A stretch of 64,000 bases of DNA from Paulownia fortunei (Eukaryota; Streptophyta; Magnoliopsida; Lamiales; Paulowniaceae), in NCBI GenBank assembly GCA_019321725.1, contig CM033124.1:13826001-13890000 (forward strand), given 5' to 3'. Positions 50,012-61,827 of the stretch are shown piece after piece (within the stretch, counting starts at the first letter, position 1; each line of letters opens with the position of its first letter). The translations under genes and the position numbers were made by a program. The notes beneath the pieces are model-generated. The model saw nothing but the letters and a program-made list of their open reading frames with translations. It had not been told where the DNA came from and made no database searches.

Positions 50012-50385
50012 TAATGGGTGAGATTGTCAAAATTCGAAACTCGTCCTAAAATTTTTAAGAATTCAAACCCAAACCCGTTCGGGACCCTTTGGGTTTGGTT
50101 TAGACGCATTTTTTTATTTTTAAAAACATAAAAAATATATGATTGTTAAAAATAACACTATTAATTTTTTAAAAATATATATATATTTTTTAAAAAAATT
50201 ATATAAATACATATAAATTAAAATAAAAATAAAAAAAATAAATGGGTAGGCCCAGGGCAGGACAAATAATTTGTAAATAAAAAATCAAGATTTACCTTTA
50301 ACCCATTTATAAGTTTAAAAACCCGCCTTAAGTGAGACTGGTCTTGATTTAGACTCGCTTGCACACGCTCTTATTACCATCCTTA
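50012..50385. mobile_element. hAT-like MITE, family 2, second copy
   Basis: The ends TAATGGGTGAGATTG and, inverted, TAAGGATGGTAATAAG resemble those of 9675-10020. The interior matches the partial copy at the window start. The flanking 8-mers do not match, so the precise ends are uncertain. Confidence 0.5.
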
Positions 50386-52283
50386 AGTATATTATCACAA
50401 AAATAGTTTTATTTTTTTGTTGATATCAATATTTTTTGTAAATGTGATAGCCGACATGTATAATTTATAAAATAAAAATAAACCTTAACGAAGTATGTGT
50501 AATTTATAAATTTGCAAAAACAATTTCTATAAATAGGCCAAAACTTGTATAATTAACCCTACTTTGATTTAAAACTCTATAGTATAATTATGCGAATGAG
50601 ATAGCTTGAACTCATTGAATTGCTTAACGATATTTGCGGGGTGGTCAAGTGTGAATATAAAGTGCGAGCTGTACAGGGGTGTGATTTTCGAGCATAAGTA
50701 ACATAAAAACATGAAAATTAATGAAGGCAATTACGTTGTTGAATGTGATTCCGTACCTCATATCTGATGTCATGTGTTTGGGTTGATTATGAAGCAGTAC
50801 ACAAAGGAAATGTGGCCTTGAAGTAAGGAGCCTATATTCCACCATAGAAATTAGTTAAAACCAGATGTTTGAACATAAGCATTTAATTTGCAGGTTAGCC
50901 ATGTGCTTTGGAGTTTTGATTACGCTAAACCCTGTTTTTTAAATTAGAGGAAACCTCAAGTTAATTTCTTCATCTTTTGTTTCTGGGTCAACAAACTTTA
51001 ATTATAAACCATATATAAGATTTTTGTATTTCATCCCTTATTACACTTTTTAAATTCATATTATGTGTATATAATTCGGATTAAATATATCCAGTAATAG
51101 ATCATGATTAGTAAAGATCCTACAGGCTAAGTTAAAGAGAATCATCCGATTATGGGTCGAAATAAAAATAATATCTAGTAAGTTAAGTTTATCTTGATAA
51201 CAGATAAATTAGGTTATAATGTTTAAAATGATTAAATTATTGAGGCTATAAAATGTAAACCCACAAAAATCCTGGTATCATTACTATAAATTCTCTCAAT
51301 TTTCATTATTAAAAGTTATGAAATTATAACTATTCTCAAATTTTCTGGCATATATATGCTCTGGAACTGATTTGTACTTTGCAAGGTTTTCACCGAGTTA
51401 ATATTTGGTACCCCTAACGATTTTTTGTGGTGTTGATATTGACCTGCGTTGTAATTGACTTCCAACTATAAATTTCAAGAAAATGAGTGATACCACATCA
51501 CTCGACATACATTTATAATATGAAATATAAAATAAAATATAAAATTAAAATACAAGATCCCGACCGATATATGGTATATAGGATAGTTGTGTTTCGTTTC
51601 TTGTATTTTTCAAAAATATTTCAACAAAGATATTTTGGAAAATTTAACTTGAAGAATGTATGAATTTAAAAATATATTTGGATAATCATTGTACAATTGT
51701 CTGATTGATTTGATATATTGATTTGGTAGTTTATATTGAAAAATATGTTCTATTTACATGATTTCAAATCATTAAATGAAATATATTTCTAGAAAATAAC
51801 TTGTAGGCTTTGAGAAATAGAAAACACACTTTGAAAATAGAGTTGGAAAAAGGTGGAATTTATTTACAAAAGTGTGGAGTTAAGTTTGTGATGAGATGGC
51901 TTAATCTAAACAAATCTCACATAATTAACGTGCAATTACATTTATAATTCCAGCACTTTACGTGTAAGTTTGATGGAAAATTGGTGACTGCGGCCTCAGT
52001 TTATACCTAGCTTAGCTTAATTTTGCGGGGTTGACTTTTTCACCTGGATATTTCTGCAAATTTAGTACAAAATAGATAGGTAGTACTTCCATGGTTTCAC
52101 AACTCTAAACTCATGTATCCGAACTATGGGGCAAGTTATTAAGTAATATATTGTTTTTTAATATAGGAGTAGTGTTTGGATTCATTTTTTAGGTTGTCTT
52201 TTTCTGAAAATATTTTGAGAAAATATTATGAAATAAATTCTATGATGATGTAATCAAATGAAAACGCGTAGGATTAAACCTTT
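50386..52283. other. Intergenic region
   Basis: AT-rich DNA with no credible gene. A short A/T palindromic repeat near 51520-51560 ('aatataaaataaaatataaa') recurs near 46770, 48340 and 55060 and may be a further decayed repeat family. Confidence 0.45.
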
Positions 52284-52683
52284 ACCATAAGGCCAAAAGT
52301 TATAATTATTAGCAATAACGTAATTTTATTTTTTTATACTATTGAGAGTACAAAATATCATGTTATACGACGATGGGTATCCCTAGGCCAAAAGTTATAA
52401 TTACTAAAAAATACGCAACTATATTTTCTTATACTTTTGATATCATAAAGTATCGTGTTATACTATGGTGAGTACCATTAAGCTAAAAATTATAGCTATT
52501 AGGGGAGTCATAATTTTATTTTTTTATGCAACTATATTTTCTTATACTTTTGATATCATAAAGTATCGTGTTATACTATGGTGAGTACCATTAAACTAAA
52601 AATTATAGCTATTAGGGGAGTCATAATTTTATTTTTTTATACTCTTAGCAACGCAAAATATCGTGCTATGCAACGATGAGCAT
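52284..52683 (+). repeat. Minisatellite of about four ~95-bp monomers
   Basis: Monomers start at 52284, 52379, 52474 and 52587, each with '(a)ggcc/agct-aaaa(g/a)ttata', a T-rich middle, and 'aatatc-tgttatac' followed by 'gatgggt' or 'ggtgagt'. Spacings are 95, 95 and 113. The longer third unit is a hybrid of two monomer types. 52415-52527 and 52528-52640 are 113-bp tandem copies differing at one place that I could see. Confidence 0.85.
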
Positions 52684-55600
52684 GATGTGGTTGCATCTCC
52701 AAAAACGTCATAAGATTGGATGGAAAAATTATGAGTAAAGAATGATGTTGACAAATAAATGTCAACAAAATGTGTTTCAATTTTAATGTTTCATTTGAAA
52801 ATAATTATTGATATACTTATTTTTAAATCACAAATTAGAGAGTGTTTCTGATAATGTTGTATTGGACTTTGAAATATAGAATATAGGACTTTATTTACCA
52901 AAAGAAAAGAAAAAAAAACATAACATACTGTTGGCACCCACAGAATTTGCATAATGCGTAAGAATGATGTATGAAAGTAGGAGCAATTACTTTAAGCATG
53001 TAATAAAAATATCTATTAATTTATTTCTTATCCAAAAATTCATTTTTTTAATTTTTTTTTTTTTTTTTTTTGGTATGCTTATTCATAATAGTCTATATCG
53101 AAGTTAATGTAGGTTTTTAACCCGTTAACCCCCAACCCAAAAAAATATAATAAAAAAATAATAACTCTTAACAAAATCATACTAAGAATCAAAAGAAAAC
53201 ATTTAAATCGACTTGGGCTGGACCAACAGGGTGGCCCTTTTATAGAGTATGTAGATTCTAGCTGGACTGTTTAAAGATTACCCAGACTCACTAACCTTTT
53301 ACCCAGTCCATAACCAAATCCATTTTGATTAGCTGGTCCCAGTTCATCTCATTCCATTTGAAGGCCATTTAACAATAATGTTACAAGTTTGTTACGGCCC
53401 AATACTACTATACTGAATTTATTATATGCTTAAAGGAAGTCCAAATACGAATTATTAAATTGATTTATTATTATTTATAGAAAAAAAAAATGTGTTGCCG
53501 ACTTGTAAATTAGGTACCTCTCTCACTTTTTCTTGTAAATGAGTTTGAGAAAAATATTAATATATATATTATCTCGTATTTGACTTGTATTTAAATTTAA
53601 TCCTTAACTTTGTAATATATACCAGAATTTGCACGTATCAACAAATTTAAATCACCACATTCAATCTCTTAATTCTTGTCTAGCTGTACTTACAAAACAA
53701 CAGTTAGGTCGGGTGAAAATAGTTGTTCAGTGAAAACTTTTTAATACTTAAGCGATAGACTACTATGAAAAAAATAATCGAAAATATCAAATGATGGAAT
53801 GTAAAATGCATAATTGAAACTTCATTTAATAAATAAAGTAATAAAGTAATAAAATAAAGAAGGATTCTATTTCCTTTAAAAGATAATCAAGATAAGATAA
53901 GTATTTACCTATTAAGAATCTCAAATTTGGTAGGATTCTCTCATTTAATTAATATTCACTCCACCTAAGATTCGAGCTAAACAAAGGTGTACAAAGGTAA
54001 GAATTGTGCTAGGTACTTAGAACTGGGTAAATGAGTTCAACTTCAACCTACCCACTCAACCAACCTACCCACTCAACTCAAGCTAACCCATCAATGACCC
54101 AGCTTGACTGTACTCCAGAACTGTACAACCCAACCCACAACCTGATCGAGTCAGTCCCTCGGAACTGTCATCTCTTAAGAAAACAAGCTTAATCATCATG
54201 ACTCAAAATTCCTAGCCCACTCATTCAGAGCAGATTTAAGCCACATCACTTTAAATTACAATTCAATATTAAAATTTGAGTTTGCGAGCTTTTACCTTGC
54301 TTGAATTTATTGATTTTTATATTACATAAGTATTAATTGCTCAATTATAAATATTATACTTCGTTTAGATTTGAACTCATCGATGAAATTGAAAAGAAAA
54401 TCAAATTGTTAAAGAGTTAATCTTATCTTTTTCGGTTTTACCCCAAAACAATTCAAATTTAAGATAATTAAAAATATGGTTGAATATTATGAAAAAAAAA
54501 ATTGAAATGAATGTACAACTAACTTGGCTAATGTTTCTCATAATTGGTTAATATAAGCATTTCCTTCCTACTCCCTTTTCAACGAAATAAAAAAAAAATC
54601 GTTTCCTCTCATTAATAATAATATTAAACTGAGCCTAACCGTTGCCTATTCCCAATTTACATATTCAATAAAGAAAATGAATTTTGTAAATAGTTCATTC
54701 CACGGTGTGTATTGAGCTCTATATTTTATTATATGTTTTACACATTAATAAAATATATAATAATACACATCACCTCATGTAGAATTTCTTAAACGTTAAA
54801 AATATTACAGAAAAAATAATGAAAGGAAAATAAATCAACATAACATAATCATATCAAAATATCACAAATATATGTACATATATATTCTTGGGTGATCTAA
54901 AATCTTTAGTCTTATATCTTTTTTTTTTTCCTAATATGTTTTGCTTTCTCTCACACTGTTTTACTATTAGATAGTGTCAATGTCTCTCTTCGACCAACGA
55001 TGTCCCTAAAGATACATCTTCACGTGTGGTGCTCAAAAGTATAACAATTTGAATATTTTATTTTAATTTTATTTTACATCTTATATTTTATTTTAACACA
55101 TTTACGTTACATATATATAACATAATTTCATAAATATATATATTTGAATTAATCATATACAAATGACATGGAATGCGATTTTTGAGATGTTACACCCGAT
55201 GAAAAATACATTAAATATGTAGGGAATTAGATATGCTACATCAATAATATACACTAACTATGGATCTCATCGTATATTTACACAAAAACACATACACACC
55301 CATATGTATATGTAAATATTTAGTGAGATACACATTCAATGTACACTAACGGATGTATTCTCTACTGGATTAGGTAACATTTATTGAACCGGACATATAG
55401 ATAATTGATAAATACCCTATTTTTTATAAAATATACTTATCCATCATCTAAGTACCTAGTGTACAATAAATCATGTGTAGCAAGGATATTACCCATGGAA
55501 TGAATACGCTATATGAAATATAACATAAAATTGAAATAGATGACCTAAAGTGAATTTAGAAAGATCATTTTTATTTATTTCAGATTATCAATTTTAAATA

Positions 55601-56020
55601 AATAAGTGTATCATCTTATTTATAGTTACACCCCACATGAATATTTAAGAGAAACGTTTTAGAATAGAAAATCCAAACGTTTTATTACTACACGAAATCC
55701 GTATATTGTAAAGTTAAGGTAGAGATAACTTTTGTGAAGGAATGTGATCAAGAGGAAATCAATACATAGAACAAATCATTATAAGTTTCAGTTTTATTGC
55801 AAGACATTGACTGTGTGCAGCCGATGTGTGAGCTTCACTTAAAGTCAGTTGATGTGGTTTTCACTCAAAGAACCAAACATACCTCTTTTGAGATTCATTT
55901 TATTACCCAAAGCAAACACCATTAATTAGTAATAAAAAAACAGTAAGTCTAAGGGTCATCTCCAAAAGCAAATCCTCATGTTCATTGTTTCTTTGGAACG
56001 ATAGAATTCCAGAAGTGAAA
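52684..56020. other. Intergenic region and endoglucanase upstream region
   Basis: There is a T run near 53047. 53100-53400 carries decayed repeat text rich in 'acccaac'. An exact 17-bp tandem duplication occurs at 54044-54060 and 54061-54077. From about 55790 this is the likely promoter and leader of the gene at 56021. No other gene is supported. Confidence 0.45.
54044..54077 (+). repeat. 17-bp exact tandem repeat
   Basis: CAACCTACCCACTCAAC is present twice, head to tail, with no mismatch. Confidence 0.9.
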
Positions 56021-59000
56021 ATGATGAGAGAAAAGTACTTAGTGGGAACAGTGATAGTATTAGTTGGTATGAGTACAGCAAAGGCAATTTTGCATGATTA
56101 TGGCGATGCCTTGTCGAAGAGCATACTGTTTTTTGAGGGCCAACGGTCGGGGAAGTTGCCCTCCACGCAGCGTTTGACATGGAGAAAGGACTCGGCTCTC
56201 CACGATGGCGTCGACAAGGGTGTAAGTGTAATTTTCTCTTCCCTTTTGTAGGTACATAGAGTGAAAAGAATGGTGTTACTGAATCCAGTTACAGGGGGAG
56301 GGGGCTTGGCGCCGGCAATCATCCCGTTTAAGTCTATATAAATATAAATTTTATGTATAAATTTACTAAATTTTAAAATTTTGCCTTATTCAAAATAATA
56401 AATTTTTACGGTTGAAATATATTCTTATTCATTGTACTTAAGAAGAAAATCTAATCTCATCCTGCAAGATTAAATTTCTGACTCCGTCCCTGATCAAGTC
56501 GGAAATTCCAATTTTTTGCTATTTTTAGTGTTAGATTTTGCGAATATATGGCAATTTTTTTCTCCTAATATATTCCTAATATTGTTGAATATTCTTGATT
56601 TGGTAGAGCTTTTGGTACCAATATTTCTTCCAAAATTGGAGTTCTCCATGAGCCTCACTCAACCATTGCATATAAAGTTTGATTAGGAAAAGAGGATGAA
56701 TATATTAGTTAATATAAATTCAATCTCACATGATTTTATCCTTGCGATCTTGTTCGATATAAATTATCACTTGGCTATTAGATATAGGTGTATAATAAAA
56801 CGGTGAAATCGTTCCAATCTGTCGACTCAATTTTAGCCATACTAGGGTTTAAGAAAAAAAGACCACAAAATTATGGTGGGATATAGTTAAGTTATTTTAA
56901 CCACAAAATATTTCACTCAATTGCGATCTATAACTTATACTATATTAATATAACATATTTTATATAATAATACAAATATTAAAGTTGTATTAATTAAGAC
57001 TACAACATTATTTTTTCAAAAAAAAAAATAATAATATCAATCATAACTTTAGCTGAAATTGGACATTTCGATCCTTACCTTATATATATATATGTTGATA
57101 AATTATTTCTTAAATCTCTAGAAATTAAATTCAAATACATATTTTGAAGCTTCTTGCACAATAACCCTATTAATTAATTTTAAGAAAAAAAATCATTTTA
57201 ATATATAGGTGGACTTAACAGGAGGCTACTACGACGCTGGTGACAATGTGAAGTTCAATTTCCCAATGGCATTCTCAACAACAATGTTGGCGTGGGGAGT
57301 ACTGGAATACGGCAAGTCCATGGGCCCGGATTTGCCGCATGCGCTGGAGGCCGTCCGGTGGTCGACGGATTACTTCCTCAAAGCCACCGCCACCCCCGGC
57401 GTCGTTTTTGCTCAGGTGGGCGACCCCTACGGCGATCACAACTGTTGGCAAAGGCCCGAAGACATGGACACACCTCGGACAGTTTATGCCGTTAGTGAGG
57501 AAGCTCCCGGATCGGAAGTTGCGGCGGAGATAGCGGCGACTCTGGCGGCGGCTTCTTTGGTGTTCAAGGCTTTTGGAGATAGGAAGTACTCTTACGTGCT
57601 TTTGCAGAGGGCCTCCAAGGTAAATATATAAATGTAAATCCATACGTACAAAATAAAAATATTAGTGTTTAATAAATAATTTTGAATGAGTGTAATGCAC
57701 CTATTATTATTTTTAATGAATTAATTACATACAAGAAAATTTCAATTAGTAAGAACTGATTAACAATTAACAAATTTAAATTTGTAATAACTACTAACAA
57801 TCTATCATGAAATTAAATAATCATATATAAGTGGGATTTCAAATCAAGAGCGATTGAGTCTCTTACATTAACTTTATCACTTTGACAAAATATCATGTAT
57901 TTGTTATCAGGATTGTGAGTTTTAGTCAATCTGATTATTGCATTTTTTCTTATAAATAATTAAACTATTGTTATCCAAAAAAATTTTGTTATAAATTTGG
58001 TTGGAGAAAATCTAATATGCGTATATATATATATATATTTGACGTGTATTGATCATTTATGAAATTTTCAATTTTGCGAGAAGTTTGTATATCGAAGTCC
58101 CAATTTTTTATCAATTCACTCCATTTTTTTCCACGGTTCATATCCATTAGTTAAAAACTGAGAATTTCAACCAAAATTGCATATGTAGAATAATTAGTAT
58201 ACATATTTAATATTACACAAGCCTCTTTTTTTTTAATTTAATTTGTTATGTACCAGGTATTTGAGTTTGCAGACAAGTATAGAGGGTCTTACAATGACAG
58301 TATTGGGTCTGGAGTGTGCCCTTTTTATTGTGATTTCAGTGGCTATCAGGTATATATACTCTAAATTACAAATAAAATTTTCCAAAAATGAACTGAAAAT
58401 TATTCATGAAAAACAATTTTTTGCAGGATGAATTGCTATGGGCAGCAGCTTGGCTACACAAAGCCACTAAAAGCTGTGTCTACTGGAATTATGTTATACA
58501 CAACATGAAAAACTTCAAACCACAGATTGAAGGCAGCATTTCAGAATTCGGATGGGATGCAAAACATGCTGGAATTAATGTTCTTGTTTCCAAGGTAATT
58601 TTCTTGTACTATCATAAAAATATTGCACCAATTTTCCATAATTTTCGAGTTATCGTCTTCGCAGTATGTCGTAAACCACAGCTTGGAAGCTACTACTCCT
58701 TTCCTCTCCTATGCAGACAACTTTGTCTGTACTGTATTGCCTGAATCTCCCACCAAACGAGTGAACTTTTCTCCTGGTACATGTCTCCGTCTACCTTTCC
58801 TATGTTATTCATCACTGTACCAAAAAAAAAGAAAAAATGGCAGTAATTTGGTAAACTTCTTCAAGCTCCATTATATTGCAGGTGGGCTTCTGTTCAAACC
58901 TGGAGTTTGTAACATGCAGCACACAACTGCTGTGTCGTTTCTTCTATTAGCGTATGCTCGGTTCTTGAAAAACTCTAATCATGTAATTCGGTGTAATAAT

Positions 59001-59458
59001 GTGATTATCACTCCAAATCGGCTTATTCATTTCACGAGAAAACAGGTAAAAACATGATTGAATTCATCAAAATAGTCGAATATTTTCTTAATAAAGACTA
59101 ATTTTTTTCTCACTTGGGACTAATGCAGGTGAACTATATATTAGGTGATAATCCTTTGACTATGTCGTACATGGTGGGATATGGGAAAAGATTTCCCCAA
59201 AGAGTTCACCATAGGGCATCTTCATTGCCTTCCATTGTTCAACACCCACAGCACATTGACTGCAAGGGTGGCACACCCTATTTCTTGAGTGATAGTCCTA
59301 ATCCAAATCTGCTGATGGGAGCTGTGGTGGGAGGACCCCATATCGATGACTCGTTTGCGGATGCTCGTGTTGATGCAGCAACATCAGAGCCAACTACTTA
59401 TGTCAATGCACCTCTTGTAGGCCTCTTGGCTTACTTCAAAGCACATTCTTCTCACTAG
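56021..59458 (+). CDS. Secreted GH9 class B endo-beta-1,4-glucanase (7 exons)
   Basis: Exons are 56021-56221, 57209-57619, 58257-58349, 58427-58594, 58665-58776, 58882-59045 and 59129-59458, all GT-AG, giving 492 residues. A signal peptide (about 1-22, ending S-T-A-K-A) is followed by a single GH9 domain. There is no N-terminal membrane anchor (class A) and no C-terminal carbohydrate-binding domain (class C), so this is class B. Active-site residues are in place: D76 and D79 in [10 protein letters not shown]411-R412 in VHHRASS, D461 and R463 in FADAR, and acid E470 in [14 protein letters not shown]. The enzyme cuts beta-1,4-glucan chains in the wall, with roles in expansion, abscission or vascular remodelling depending on the member; which applies cannot be read here. 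M56021 is followed directly by another M; an upstream in-frame stretch from 55985 would spoil the signal peptide. Confidence 0.92.
56292..56492 (+). mobile_element. hAT-like MITE in endoglucanase intron 1
   Basis: The ends CAGGGGGAGGGGGCTTGG and, inverted, CAGGGACGGAGTCAG relate it to the copies at 12449 and 42193. The interior has 'taaattttaaaattttgcc', matching the invertase-intron copy. Flanking 8-mers (ATCCAGTT and ATCAAGTC) agree at six of eight if the start is moved one base left. It lies 70 bp inside the intron. Confidence 0.65.
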
Positions 59459-60830
59459 AGAAACTTGTGTTACTTTTCTTGAACTTTTGCTTCTGATCAT
59501 GAAGGATGGATGTAAGTCTTCCTTGAAATGATTCTGGGCAGGATAGATTTTTTGTTTTTGTTGTGGAAATTGAGACCTTATACAGAAAATGGCCTTCGGT
59601 TTTTTTTTTTTTTTTTTTAATACCTATTGTGGAGTATATATGTAAAAGACACTGGTTTTTCGATTGAATTTATACTACACTCAATGTATATATATTCAAT
59701 GTGTGCATCTTGTGTCGTTAAATGAGATACGAGTGAATTGTGTATTGAGTGATTAGACTATTTTTATACTTTCAAGTTTGAAATATTTTAGTATGTTGAA
59801 ATTGTGATTGAAATGAGTACTTCTGAATAAAATATAAATTATGTTGAAATCAATTATATATATTCTTATGACAATATTGAAATGAAAACTTATGCACTAA
59901 AATTATTTCTGTATGGATGTGGAAGAATATTTTTATAAAGAATTATACTCAATTATGTTTTTTTTTTTTTTTAAAGTCCACTTTTTTCACATATGAGTCA
60001 TTAATTCAAGCTGTCTAAATTACATAGTCACTCATAAAAAAAAAATCCTATTACATTATATGTATTTCACAATTTCTTTTTGACTTTTTTTTTCTAGTAC
60101 CTTTATTAACTTTGGCATATCATTAGTACCTTTTTTCTCCATATTTCCCTATTATCCGATTTTTGAATTATATTTTAATTCACATGAGATCCAATGAGCA
60201 AACAAATCAAATCGTTTGGGTTATAATGCATAAAACTTGTGTCATTTAATTTTAATGTACATGATATGTGAAATTGACAAAATGTCTTAGATGTGTAAAA
60301 GAAAATTAAAACAACATCAAATATATGATTTTTTTAGAGGAATGATAATAAAATAATTAATAAATCAAGATATTATAGATTAATTAAATACAATTAATAG
60401 TTCTCAATCAAAATATACTTGATTTTTTTTATAAATGAAAGACTATCCAAATTTTTTATAGAATTTGAAATCCAAATCTTCTCAATTATGTCGAGTAATC
60501 GATTTTATTATTTGGCAAGAAAATACGAAATCTTAAAAAACACTTAAATTGTTGTCCAGTTGGTCTAAAAATTAAATTACAACACAGAATTACTGAATCA
60601 ACATAAAATAAATTTTATAGTTCGAATAGAAGTAAAAGCGCATTAACAATGCAACCACTTTCCGTTGAAAAATAAGTTCTTCACACTAGCGATTTAACGA
60701 AAGCGCGTTTTACTTCACATTTAACTCCTTTTCGTATAAAGAAGAAATGAATATCAGAGAGAGCAAAGTGTAGTTGATAAAATTTGGAAAAAGCGCAGAA
60801 AATAGAATTTGGAATAGAAAAGGGGAAGAA
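59459..60830. other. Intergenic region between endoglucanase and Jagunal-like gene
   Basis: Holds the 3' region of the endoglucanase (T run near 59600) and AT-rich DNA. The last ~100 bases before 60831 ('gagagagcaaagtg', 'ggaaaaagcgcag') are the probable leader of the next gene. Confidence 0.45.
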
Positions 60831-61827
60831 ATGAGTCAAAGAAAATCTGTAAATGGGAGGCCATCTGGAACGGACGGTTCTGATTTTTCATACCGCATGG
60901 TCGTCGATTCCAGTACGCTCTCCTTTTCACTTTTTTTAACCATTTTTTTGTTCGATTTTTCCCATGAATTTTATGGATTGCGTGTGTTTTAGTTTTTTTC
61001 TGGATTCTTATTTTTTTTCTTTATTTTGAAGGATATAAAAAGGTAGCTGAAGGAAAATCTCGTCTCTGCGCACTGATCATTACCCAGGTATCGTTGGGTT
61101 TGCATTTTTTGGTCGATTTATTTGTTTCATAGAGGAATTGTGGAGAAAAGAAAGGGATATTTGGAGGGCATATTGGGGAAGAGAGTGGAAAAATCAAAGA
61201 AAACTCATTTTTGTCTTTTTTCATTTTTTTCTTATGTAAATTATGTGAAGAAATTTACAGCCCAATTGAATTGAGTAATTGTAGTACAATTTGTGGATAA
61301 AAGTGGTCAATTCACAATGCATTACACGATATTTAGATAGGTAGCTAACAGCCTTGTATGCTGGCTCTAGTCCGCAATCCCCCAATCGATACTACTCGGG
61401 TATTTATTTCAAGTAACATGCGTATCTATGTCGTAATTGTAGTTGTTGTTGGTGTTGTTTTTTATATTATAGATTTATTTTTTTTCTCTCTGATTGTGCA
61501 GTGATCAATTCCATGCAGGGTTTTATTCAATTTCTAGCTGCGGTAGTTCTATTTCTATCTACACTGGAAGGGGGCATTCTTGATAGACTTTCTGTTTCTT
61601 CTACCGTTATTTTCTTTATTTCTCTGTTAGTAGGAGAATTAGGTAGGCTTAGACATCCTTTTGTTAATATGTAAAGTTGCTAGCAGATAGTGGGTTTTAA
61701 CTTCGTTTGTTGTTGTGAAGGTCGAAAGCGCAGCCGTGTTAACCTTTTGAAACTGTATTTGTTTGGATCATCAGTGGCTGCCATTTTCTCAATTGTTTGT
61801 CTCCTTAAGGGTGAAAAATCAATTGAG
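60831..61827 (+). CDS. Jagunal-like multi-pass membrane protein, 5' part (4 exons found)
   Basis: Exons are 60831-60912, 61032-61087, 61519-61642 and 61721-61827, all GT-AG and in phase, giving 123 residues with the frame still open. Exon 3 must use the AG at 61517-61518; the earlier AG would give an immediate stop. The N-terminus has GRPSGTDGSDF (residues 9-19), and GTDGSDF resembles the start of animal JAGN1 as I recall it. Hydrophobic segments lie at about 40-62, 74-88 and 96-118, so a four-span topology is likely if one more exon follows. Jagunal proteins sit in the ER and act in secretory traffic; the plant protein's role is unknown to me. The final exon was not identified. An acceptor-like AG at about 62162-62163 is followed by an open frame but without conserved features. 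The family call is tentative; the exon structure is firmer. Confidence 0.6.

Noticed and set aside
57275..57643. 122-codon minus-strand frame over endoglucanase exon 2
   Set aside because: It is antisense to a GH9 exon with catalytic aspartates; composition explains the open frame.
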